64,000 bases of DNA from Rhodospirillaceae bacterium. Lineage in GTDB: Bacteria > Pseudomonadota > Alphaproteobacteria > Bin65. Under the pieces are notes generated by a model. It was given only the letters and a program-made list of their open reading frames with translations, was not told the DNA's origin and made no database searches. Where the stretch lies: contig WTGH01000018.1 in NCBI GenBank assembly GCA_011523655.1, positions 1-64,000 of the forward strand, given 5' to 3'. The first letter of the stretch is position 1; each line of letters begins with the position of its first letter. Made by a program: the position numbers and the translations under genes. Positions 27,245 to 35,191 of this stretch are shown here, piece by piece.

Positions 27245-28441
27245 TCAGTTGGCGCTGGCGTGCTGGGGGCCGTCCGGCGGCGCGAGCCTGGGGCCGAGGT
27301 CGTCGCCGACATTGGCCGTGGCATGGCGCACCGAGTCGCGGGCGAGATGCGCGTAGCGCGCGGTCGTGGTCACCATCCGGTGACCGAGCAGGTCGCCGAT
27401 CATCGGCAGCCCCTCGCCGAGCGCCAGCGCGCGGGAGGCGAACGTGTGTCGCAAGTCATGCAGGCGGACATCTCCGAGCCCGGCCGCCTTGCGCACCCGG
27501 TCCCAGGAGTCGTTGAGGTTGACCAGCCGGCTTCCCTTCTTCCGGCCCGGGAACACCCACGGATTGCCGGGGGTGCGGGCGAGGCCGTCGAACACGCGCG
27601 CGACGGCGGGGGTGAGCGGGACCATGCGCGTACCCGTTTTCGTGTCGGGGAGCCGCATCTCGCCGGTGTCGAAGTTGAGGTCGTCCCATCGGAGTCCAAG
27701 GATTTCGTTGCGCCGGCATCCGGTCAGCACGAGGAGCCGGATGGCCGCCGCCGCATGGGTCGAGGCGAGGCGCTTTTCCGGGGCCGTCCGGAGCGTCTCG
27801 CCGAGCAGGAACAGCTCTTCGCGGGTCAGGAACCGCTCGTGCTTCTCGACCCGGAAGCGGGGCACGCCCCGGCACGGGTTGGCGCCCGAGGGACGCCAGC
27901 CCCAGGCGTCCGACAAGTTGAACATCTTCACCAGAATGTCGGCCGCCCGGTTGGCGACGGTCGGCATGTGGTGCAGGCTGTTGTGAAAGGCGAGGATGTC
28001 CTTGTACTCGACGTCCGCGACGCGGCGTTCGCCGAGGGCGGGCACGATATGCTTGCGCAGCATGAGGCGGTAATGGGAAATCGTCAGGGGCTTGCAGTGC
28101 ATTGCCACGTACTCGCGCTCGTAGCGCTCCGCGAGGTCGGCGACGGTCGGGTCGGGCGCGGGAGCAACGGGCGGTTCTCCGGCCTTGATGCGCGCAATGA
28201 TGTCGGTGGCCTTCCTGCGGGCGTGGTCGACGGAGAAGTCGGTATCGCCATGGGTCCCGAGGCTGACGCGCTTCGAGCGGCCGAAGGCGCGCGTCTGGAC
28301 GACGAAGACCTTCTTGCCGGAGGGGTACACTCGGACGCCGAAGCCGGGCAGTTCGTTGTCCCAGAAGACGGCGTCCTTGCCGTCGACCGAGAGACGGTCC
28401 ACGGTGCGCTTGGTGAGGGTGCGGTACTGGCGTTCGGCCAT
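27245..28441 (-). CDS. tyrosine recombinase / integrase (tandem pair B, proximal)
   Basis: The 398-residue integrase shows the same architecture as its neighbour: DUF4102-type arm-binding domain (LPGFGVRVYPSGKKVFVVQT), core-binding domain and catalytic residues R243 (TGCRRNE), H328 and R331 (HDLRHT), H354 (LGHRMV) and Y363 (TTARYAHL). Both members of this pair are complete, unlike pair A. It is the last island gene before the orphan toxin and core-like genes, so an attachment site may lie in the 250 bp to its right; I see no tRNA gene there. Confidence 0.9.
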   Translation of the reverse strand: MAERQYRTLTKRTVDRLSVDGKDAVFWDNELPGFGVRVYPSGKKVFVVQTRAFGRSKRVSLGTHGDTDFSVDHARRKATDIIARIKAGEPPVAPAPDPTVADLAERYEREYVAMHCKPLTISHYRLMLRKHIVPALGERRVADVEYKDILAFHNSLHHMPTVANRAADILVKMFNLSDAWGWRPSGANPCRGVPRFRVEKHERFLTREELFLLGETLRTAPEKRLASTHAAAAIRLLVLTGCRRNEILGLRWDDLNFDTGEMRLPDTKTGTRMVPLTPAVARVFDGLARTPGNPWVFPGRKKGSRLVNLNDSWDRVRKAAGLGDVRLHDLRHTFASRALALGEGLPMIGDLLGHRMVTTTARYAHLARDSVRHATANVGDDLGPRLAPPDGPQHASAN

Positions 28442-28693
28442 GGTGCGGCGATCCTTCGGGGCGGCTTCGGCGCTGCCGGGATTCGATCCGATTTTCCCGT
28501 AAGCGCAGAGGAAGCATGGTGACGGCTACAGTGGGCGTGTGGTCTGACGGCCTCATCGCGGGGTTGTCAAGGTGGAGGACAGTGTAGCGATGGGGAATAA
28601 CCCCGTCAACACAACAGCTTATCGCACGCCATCGCCCTCTGGGAGCGGCATGCGACGACGGGTGAAACGGGGCCGAATCGGCCTCAGAATTTG

Positions 28694-29116
28694 ATGTATC
28701 TAATCGACACGAATGTGGCATCCGAACTCATGCGGCCGGCGCCAGTGCCGGCGGTTACGGCCTGGGTTGCGCAATGGGATGCAGAAGACCTGTTTTTGAC
28801 TGCGGTCGGCGAAGCAGAACTGCGCTACGGCATCGCCATCCTGCCGGTCGGCCGACGCAGAAACGCGCTTGAAGCCTCGATGACCCGGTGGCTCAACCTG
28901 GGATTTGCCGAGCGCATTCTGCCGTTCGACAGCGCCGCCGCCCGCGCCTATGCGGAAATTGCCGCCGTTCGCCGATCCGCCGGCCGGCCGATCGGCGAGG
29001 CGGACTGCCAGATCGCCGCGATCGCCCGCTCCCGCGGCATGGCTGTGGCGACGCGCAACATTCGCGACTTCTCCGAAACGGGCGTCGAGACGATCGACCC
29101 GTGGGCGGCCATTTGA
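28694..29116 (+). CDS. FitB/VapC-type PIN-domain toxin
   Basis: The 140-residue PIN protein begins MYLIDTNVASELMRP, with the first metal-binding Asp, then VGEAELRYGI, GEADCQIAAIARSRG with further acidic ligands, and VATRNIRDFSETGVETIDPW. This is the FitB subgroup of VapC-type RNases. The usual antitoxin gene just upstream is not recognisable: only a short 35-codon frame ends at TGATG over the start. A TTG at 28691 is an alternative start. It sits at the edge of the integrase region, so the antitoxin may have been lost on integration. Confidence 0.82.
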   Translation: MYLIDTNVASELMRPAPVPAVTAWVAQWDAEDLFLTAVGEAELRYGIAILPVGRRRNALEASMTRWLNLGFAERILPFDSAAARAYAEIAAVRRSAGRPIGEADCQIAAIARSRGMAVATRNIRDFSETGVETIDPWAAI

Positions 29117-29133
29117 GGACGCCGGCCTTTCCC

Positions 29134-30225
29134 CTACGGGTTCTGCTCCAGCAGCACGCCGGCGTCGGCGGGCCAGCAGATCGTCTCGCGTTCGCCGGGA
29201 TCGTACATGCGGTCGTTGACGCCGCGGTGCTGCTCGACCGAGACGTAGACCTCCGGCGCGATCTCGAACACGTCGGTCTCCAGCGATCCCCGGAACTCGG
29301 TCGTGGCGTAGGTGCCCTCGACCCGGTTCGCCATGTCGGGATGCTCGCCGGTGTGCATCAGGTCGGCGCGCACCGAGAAATGCGCCTCGCGGTCGACATG
29401 GACCGCCGCGATATAGTCCGGCACCCGGACGTAGAACATCCTGCCGTGAGCCTCGACCAGCACGATCGAGCCGGAGCGCGAGCGCACCGTGCCCCGGATC
29501 AGGTTGTTGTTGCCGATGAAGGAGGCGACGAAGCTGGTGCGCGGCGACTCGTAGATTTCCCGCGACGTGCCGGTCTGCTGGATCAGCGCGTCGCTCATCA
29601 CGATCACCTTGTCGGCCATCGACATGGCCTCTTCCTGGGAATGGGTCACCATGATGAAGGTGATGCCGGTGTCGCGCTGGATCTTCTTCAGCTCGATGAT
29701 CATCGACTGGCGCAGATTGTAGTCCAGCGCGCCGAGCGGCTCGTCAAGCAGCAGGACAGTCGGCTCGCTGATCAGCGCCCGGGCGAGCGCGACGCGCTGC
29801 TGCTGGCCGCCGGAAAGGTCGTGCGGCCGGCGGTCGGCGAGCGGCCCGAGGCCGACCATTTCCACCATGTCCCGGGTCCGGCGCGCCCGCGCCTCCCTGG
29901 GCACGCCCTGCATCTTCAGGCTGAACTCGACATTCTGGAGCACGGTGCGGTGCGGAAACAGCGCGAAACTCTGGAACATCATGGAGGTGTTGCGCTGGGA
30001 TGGCGGCAGGTCGGTCACGTCCTTGCCGGCGAGCCAGATCTTGCCGCTGGTCACTTCTTCCAGCCCGCCGATCATGCGCAGGGTCGTTGTCTTGCCGCAG
30101 CCGCTCGGCCCCAGCATTGCGACGAACTCGCCGTGCCGGATTTCACAGTTGAAATCGATCACCGCGCGCACGTTGCCCGGAAAGGTCTTGTTCACCCCCT
30201 CGAGGATGACGTCGAAATCGGTCAT
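29134..30225 (-). CDS. ABC transporter ATP-binding protein, PotA-like
   Basis: The 363-residue ATPase has Walker A GPSGCGKTT, the Q-loop FQSFALFPH, signature LSGGQQQRVALARAL, Walker B LLLDEPLGALD and the H-loop VTHSQEEA, followed by a C-terminal TOBE-type domain (about 240-350). This is the layout of polyamine or Fe-type importers (PotA/FbpC group). No permease or binding-protein gene is adjacent: the flotillin gene precedes it by 55 bp and the toxin/integrase region follows. It may energise permeases encoded elsewhere, or its operon was cut by the island. Confidence 0.88.
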   Translation of the reverse strand: MTDFDVILEGVNKTFPGNVRAVIDFNCEIRHGEFVAMLGPSGCGKTTTLRMIGGLEEVTSGKIWLAGKDVTDLPPSQRNTSMMFQSFALFPHRTVLQNVEFSLKMQGVPREARARRTRDMVEMVGLGPLADRRPHDLSGGQQQRVALARALISEPTVLLLDEPLGALDYNLRQSMIIELKKIQRDTGITFIMVTHSQEEAMSMADKVIVMSDALIQQTGTSREIYESPRTSFVASFIGNNNLIRGTVRSRSGSIVLVEAHGRMFYVRVPDYIAAVHVDREAHFSVRADLMHTGEHPDMANRVEGTYATTEFRGSLETDVFEIAPEVYVSVEQHRGVNDRMYDPGERETICWPADAGVLLEQNP

Positions 30226-30280
30226 CGGCGGTTCCGCCGTCGCATCGGCAACGGTTCTTCCGGCCCGGCGGGCGCTTCGG

Positions 30281-32839
30281 TCAGTCGGTCCTTTCCGTCA
30301 GCGCGCTCAGCAGCGACCAGATCGTCTCGAACGGCACGTCGGCGAAATCGCCCTCCGCCGCGACCTGTTTGAGCAGGCCGACGGCGCGCTGCTGCGCCGG
30401 ATCGTTGCCGGCCGCCTCTTCCAGCTTGCCGACCGCCTCGCCGAGCGGCGCCTGACGTGCCGCCGCGCTGCCCAGCTCGCGCTCGACCAGAACCTTGAGT
30501 TGGCCGTGGGTCTGGAGCAGAAGGCCGCTGTCCGCCGGCCGGCCGAACAGGCCGCGCAGCCCGTTGGCGTTGAAGCGGTCGCGCAGGCCGTCCGGCATCG
30601 AATGGGCCAGCCCCTCCATTGCCTCGCCCAGGCCGAAGCCGGAGTTGAACAAGCCGCGGATCGTGTCCATCGTGCCGTCGTTGCTGCCGCCATACATGCG
30701 GATATGCGCGCCTTCCAAGGCGTTGCCCATGGCCTTGGCCTGGTCGATATGGACGTCGCGCTCGGCCTCGATGAAGAGCTTCGAAAGCTCCAGGAACATC
30801 GCGGCCTCGTTGTATTTCTTGAGCGCGTCGGCCTTGGCCTCCATACCGGCGGCCTCCGCCTTCAGCTTCTCCTCGGTCCGCTGCACGCGCAGCGCCTCGA
30901 TCTCCATCTCGGCCCGGCCGCGGGCGCCGGCCTCGCGCTCGACGCCCTCGGCGGTGATCTTCTGGGCCTCGCTATTGGCATTGGCCTTTGTCAGCGTGGC
31001 CGCGGCCTCGCGCTCCGCCGCCTGCTGGCGCGCCTCGGACTGGGTCACCATGTGCATGCTGGCGATCTGCGCCTTGGCCTCTTCGGCGATCCGCTCGGCC
31101 GCGGCCTGCTTCTCGGCCTCGATGCGCCGGATTTCCTTTTCCGTCTCGGCGTCGGCGAGATGGCCGGCGGCCTCGGCGGCATGGGTCGCGCGGACACGGT
31201 CTGCGGTCGTCGCCAGCCGGCCCGCTTCGGCCGCCTCCAACTCCCGCGTCTTCTCCTCCAGCGCGATCTCCCGGTTGCGCTCCTCGACTTCGCGCGCCAG
31301 GAAGCGCCGGATATCGACCGCCTCGCGCTCCTGCTCCTTGCCGATCAGCGCGATCTCCCGCTCCCGCTCCTCCAGTTCGACGGCGAGCAGGCGCTTGATC
31401 TCGGCGGCCTCCTTCTTGGTGCCCTCATCGATGATCGCCGCGTCTTTCTCGATGCGCGCCGCCTCCAGGGCGCGTTCCTTGTCGATCTCCTCCTGCTGCA
31501 CGGTCCAGCGTTGCTCGATGATGAAGCGCTGGGATTCGCTCATCGTCCGCGCCTTCTCGTTGGAGACTTCCTGCTCCTGGTTGGCGGAGGCGAACTCCTC
31601 CTCCTTGTCCAGTTCCAGCAGGTTGAGCTTCGTCGCCAGGCTGAGACGGCGGGTCTCCAGCGCCGCCTGCTCGGCCGCCTTGTGGCGTTCGATGCGCGCG
31701 GCCTCTTCCTCGGCGGCCACTGCGGTCGCCTGCGCGATGTCGGCCTTCTGGCGCTCGACCTCCTTCTGGATCAGGCCGATCTGCTTGTCCTTCTCCGCCT
31801 TCTCGCGCGCCAGCGCGCGGTCGATTTCGGCCAGCTCCTCTTCCTTGGCCTTGGCGATGATGGCGATTTCCTTGTCGCGGCGCTCCTGCTCCAGCTTCAG
31901 GGCCTTCTGGATTTCCGACGCCTCGCGCTTCTGGGCCTCTTCCGTGATCGCCAATTCGCGGTCGGTGCGCATCTTTTCGAGCTCGACCTCGTTGCCGATC
32001 TCCTGTTCTTCCACCGCCTTGCGCTGGTTGAGGATGAAGACCTGCTTCTCGCGCATCTGCAGGGCTTCCTCGTTGGAGACCGCCTTGTCCTGGTTGGCCC
32101 GGGCGGTCGCCTCCTGGCGCTCGATCTCGAGCAGTTCGAGCTGGGTATCCAGATCCTTCTGGCGGATCGCGACCGTAGTGCGCTTCTCGGTGTCGTGGAC
32201 CTTGCGCCGCGCGTCGCTGGTGATCTCGGTGATGATTTTCAGGCCTTCGGCGTCGAACACGTTGTCGGTCTTGAAATGCTCCTTGCCGGTCTGTTCCAGG
32301 GTGACGACGGTGACCTCTTCCAGCGTCAGGCCGTTGGCGTTGAAGCTTTCGGTCACGTTGGCCTTGATCGCCTCGGCCATCGCTTCGCGGTTCTCGTGCA
32401 GTTCCTTGAGCGACTTGGTGGCGGCATAGCTGCGCAGGGCGCCGACCACCTTGGCTTCGAGCAGGCTGCGCACCTTCTCCGGATCGAAGGTTTTCTCGCC
32501 CAGGCTGCGCCCGGCGGTCAGCAGTTCCTGCTCGGTCCGGCCGACATGGGTGTAGAGTTCCGCTCCGACGTCGACGCGGACGTTGTCGTGGGTCAGAATC
32601 GCCTGGTCGCGCGAGCGGCTGACGATCAGCTTGATCGTCTCGAGCGAGACCCAGGTCACCTCATGGAAGACGGGCAGGACGATCGCGCCGCGGCCCAGGC
32701 ACACCTTGGTGCCGAGGAAGCCGGTGCGGATAAAGCCCATGTTCGACGGCGCGCGCTTATACACCCAGATCGACAGGATGTAGATGATCGCGATGACGAT
32801 GATCGCCAGCACGATGCCGACGATGATGTTCTCAACCAT
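30281..32839 (-). CDS. flotillin-family (SPFH) protein with duplicated coiled coil
   Basis: The 852-residue protein has an N-terminal membrane segment (about 5-26), an SPFH/band 7 domain (about 30-200, VTVVTLEQTGKEHFKTDNVF at its end) and an exceptionally long Glu/Ala/Arg-rich coiled coil to about 700, then a C-terminal oligomerisation region (AEAAGMEAKADALKKYNEAA). Within the coiled coil, residues 230-330 and 401-500 are clear repeats of each other (ANQDKAVSNEEALQ against ANQEQEVSNEKART). It should form membrane microdomain scaffolds. It is longer than the roughly 500-600 residues usual for YqiK-like proteins because of that duplication. Confidence 0.88.
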   Translation of the reverse strand: MVENIIVGIVLAIIVIAIIYILSIWVYKRAPSNMGFIRTGFLGTKVCLGRGAIVLPVFHEVTWVSLETIKLIVSRSRDQAILTHDNVRVDVGAELYTHVGRTEQELLTAGRSLGEKTFDPEKVRSLLEAKVVGALRSYAATKSLKELHENREAMAEAIKANVTESFNANGLTLEEVTVVTLEQTGKEHFKTDNVFDAEGLKIITEITSDARRKVHDTEKRTTVAIRQKDLDTQLELLEIERQEATARANQDKAVSNEEALQMREKQVFILNQRKAVEEQEIGNEVELEKMRTDRELAITEEAQKREASEIQKALKLEQERRDKEIAIIAKAKEEELAEIDRALAREKAEKDKQIGLIQKEVERQKADIAQATAVAAEEEAARIERHKAAEQAALETRRLSLATKLNLLELDKEEEFASANQEQEVSNEKARTMSESQRFIIEQRWTVQQEEIDKERALEAARIEKDAAIIDEGTKKEAAEIKRLLAVELEEREREIALIGKEQEREAVDIRRFLAREVEERNREIALEEKTRELEAAEAGRLATTADRVRATHAAEAAGHLADAETEKEIRRIEAEKQAAAERIAEEAKAQIASMHMVTQSEARQQAAEREAAATLTKANANSEAQKITAEGVEREAGARGRAEMEIEALRVQRTEEKLKAEAAGMEAKADALKKYNEAAMFLELSKLFIEAERDVHIDQAKAMGNALEGAHIRMYGGSNDGTMDTIRGLFNSGFGLGEAMEGLAHSMPDGLRDRFNANGLRGLFGRPADSGLLLQTHGQLKVLVERELGSAAARQAPLGEAVGKLEEAAGNDPAQQRAVGLLKQVAAEGDFADVPFETIWSLLSALTERTD

Positions 32840-32944
32840 GCTTCCGCCCCTCCGTGTCGGGCATCCTCGTATGGCGGCCTGCCACCGGCCGCCGCCTCCC
32901 CGTTGCCGGCCTGCGATGGCCGTTCATTCGTCCGCCGCCCGAAA

Positions 32945-35191
32945 TCACCGCGCGCTCCCGCCGCCGGACCGGCCGCGGGACCTGCCGAGCGTCTCGCGCA
33001 GTTCCTGGGTCGCATTCCCGTCTACCGTACAGGCCGCCGGGCTGCCGGCAACGACGACACCATAGCGATCCCGGGCCCCGACCGTCGAGACCATGCCGCG
33101 CCGGACGTCTTTCTGGACCTGTTCGGGGCTGCGGTCCAGCGGATTGCCCCATCCGCCGCCGCCCGCGGTCCGGAAGATCAGCCGGTCCCCGGGCGCCACC
33201 CTCACGCCGCCGGCCTTCGAGCCCGGCTGTTCGCGCGATCCGTCGGTTCGCACCACGATCTTTTCGGAGCACGCCCCGGCCTCGCCGCCGTTGCGGCCCC
33301 AGGGCTGCGATTGCTCCCGTTCGTCGCGCCAGCTCAGCGTGCCGGCCGTCCGGAACCTGTAGACTTTCTCGACACCGCAGCCGCCGCGATGCGCACCGGC
33401 GCCGCCGCTGTCGGCGATTGCCGTTACGCTCTCGACCGTGACGGAAAAATCCGATTCCAGCTGCTCGACCGGCCGGCTCCTGGCGCCGGCGGAAAGCGAC
33501 CGGCCGTCCCCGCCGTCGCGCCCGGAGCGCGCCGGCGCGCCGCCGAACAGGCGGTCAGTCAGGGAAACCGTCCTGCCGCGGCTGTCCTCGCCCGTGAAAA
33601 CAAGCTGCGGGCTGGACCCGTAGCCAGCCGCGGCGCCCGCTGCGCCCGCGAACTGGCCGAGCGCGCCGTTCAACACATCGTAGACCCGCGCCAGGGTCTG
33701 GGCGCCGTTGCCCAGCGGCGCCGGAAAACGCGGGTGCAAAAGGCTGCCCGGGGGAAGCGTGATGCGCAGCGGCGCCAGCACCCCGTCGTTGACCGCGATT
33801 TCCGGATCGAACGTCCGAACCAGCAGACCGGCGGCGATATGGGCGAAGACCGCATCGTCAAGCAGCAGGTTGACCGGCCCTTCGGCCTGGGCAGCCGTGC
33901 CGGTCCAGTCGAAAAACGCCTGCTCGCCCTCGCGCCATACCGCCAGCTTGAGTGTGAACGGTCCGTTGCCGCAGCCGTCGCTGTCGATCCTGTCCTCGAA
34001 GGACTTCGGCTCTTCGGGGAGATGCTCGGCAACGATCCGGCGCAGGGCCCGCCCGGTGCGCTCCAGCGCCGCAGCGCAGGCCTGCCGGTAGCTCTCGGCC
34101 CCGAAGCAGACGCACAGGTCGGCGATTCCCCGTTCGCCGGCCTGCGCCGCTTCGACCAGCGCGCGGAGGTCACCGTGGGCCGCCCCGGATTCGGGAATGT
34201 TGTTCAGCATGAGGTCCAGCGCCGCGCTGCTGGCCTGGCCATTTTCGAAAATGCGGATCGGCGGAATCCGCAGCCCTTCGCCGTAGACCGAGCGCGCGCC
34301 GTTCGGGGCGCTTCCCGGGGTCGCGCCGGCGCTGCCGGCCATCGGCGCCGTCGCGGCGCTGAAACCGACCGGATCGCCGCCGGTTTCCGCGGCGAATACC
34401 GGAACGATCGCCGTCCACGTCCCGGCCTGAACGCCGGCGTAGGGATCGCCGGCCAGGAATACGTCGCCCGGACGGAGATCGCGCGACCGGTTGCGGGCCA
34501 GGTCGGCGACGGCCGGCACCGGACGGCCGATCAATGTGGCGCCGCGGGCGTCGGTCAGCGTCGCCGTTTCGGCCGCCTTCTGCCGCGCCGGTTCGGCAAT
34601 CGCAGCCTGCGCCAGAACGTTGCCCGCTTCCTTGCGGATCTGACGCCAGGCCGCCTCGATCCGGTCGAGGGCGAGCGCGTCCAGCGCACCGCTCGGGGCG
34701 GGAGCGGCGCGCGGCCCCGTCGTCGTTGGGGACGCAGGTGTGCGCAGCGGGGCAGGATCCGTCGTGGCCGCCGACGGTTGCGCACCGTGGGCCAGCGCAT
34801 CGGCCGCCCTCGCGAGCGCCGACCGGCGCGCCGCTTCCAGCGCCGCCTCGCGGTCTCCGTCTGCCGGCGCATCGCCGAATTCGAGCGCGGAGCGGCCGTC
34901 CACCGTCAGCCGGTAGAGCGCCGAAAGCGTGTTGCCGGTCACCTGTGTTTCGACCAGCTCGGCAGACCAGTCCGCGCCGAACCGCCGGTTCAGCACGGCA
35001 TCGATGTCCGAAGCCGCGTCGGAGGGCGGTTCGGTCGCCGGCTCTTCCGGAGCCGCAGAACGCTGCCGGCGGTTGCGCAGCCCGGCGGCGTCCGCCTGGC
35101 GCAGCCGGTCGGCAAAGGTCCGGTCGAACTGCTCGCGGGTCGATTCCAGCATCGCGTCGAGCGACGGCGTCGAGGAACGGGGTGGTGTCAT
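32945..35191 (-). CDS. HyuB-like hydantoinase B/oxoprolinase subunit with N-terminal extension
   Basis: The 748-residue product contains the HyuB core from about residue 190 (DRIEAAWRQIRKEAGNVLAQ, GDVFLAGDPYAGVQAGTW, DWTGTAAQAEGPVNLLLDD, GGAGAHRGGCGVEKVYRF, TAGGGGWGNP). It acts with HyuA in ATP-dependent opening of hydantoin or 5-oxoproline rings. The first 190 or so residues are extra. Residues about 60-150 look folded (FGADWSAELVETQVTGNTLS followed by an Ala-rich helix), and the rest is a Pro/Thr/Ala-rich linker. The ATG at 35191 overlaps the hyuA stop as ATGA. Confidence 0.85.
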   Translation of the reverse strand: MTPPRSSTPSLDAMLESTREQFDRTFADRLRQADAAGLRNRRQRSAAPEEPATEPPSDAASDIDAVLNRRFGADWSAELVETQVTGNTLSALYRLTVDGRSALEFGDAPADGDREAALEAARRSALARAADALAHGAQPSAATTDPAPLRTPASPTTTGPRAAPAPSGALDALALDRIEAAWRQIRKEAGNVLAQAAIAEPARQKAAETATLTDARGATLIGRPVPAVADLARNRSRDLRPGDVFLAGDPYAGVQAGTWTAIVPVFAAETGGDPVGFSAATAPMAGSAGATPGSAPNGARSVYGEGLRIPPIRIFENGQASSAALDLMLNNIPESGAAHGDLRALVEAAQAGERGIADLCVCFGAESYRQACAAALERTGRALRRIVAEHLPEEPKSFEDRIDSDGCGNGPFTLKLAVWREGEQAFFDWTGTAAQAEGPVNLLLDDAVFAHIAAGLLVRTFDPEIAVNDGVLAPLRITLPPGSLLHPRFPAPLGNGAQTLARVYDVLNGALGQFAGAAGAAAGYGSSPQLVFTGEDSRGRTVSLTDRLFGGAPARSGRDGGDGRSLSAGARSRPVEQLESDFSVTVESVTAIADSGGAGAHRGGCGVEKVYRFRTAGTLSWRDEREQSQPWGRNGGEAGACSEKIVVRTDGSREQPGSKAGGVRVAPGDRLIFRTAGGGGWGNPLDRSPEQVQKDVRRGMVSTVGARDRYGVVVAGSPAACTVDGNATQELRETLGRSRGRSGGGSAR

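Noticed and set aside
28442..28693. tRNA gene as integration target of the recombinases
   Set aside because: I looked for a cloverleaf and for direct repeats beside the integrase genes and found none I could support.
28594..28694. Short frame ending at TGATG over the FitB/VapC start as antitoxin
   Set aside because: The encoded 34 residues are Arg/Ser/Gly-rich and lack a DNA-binding or FitA-like pattern, so I did not annotate it as a gene.
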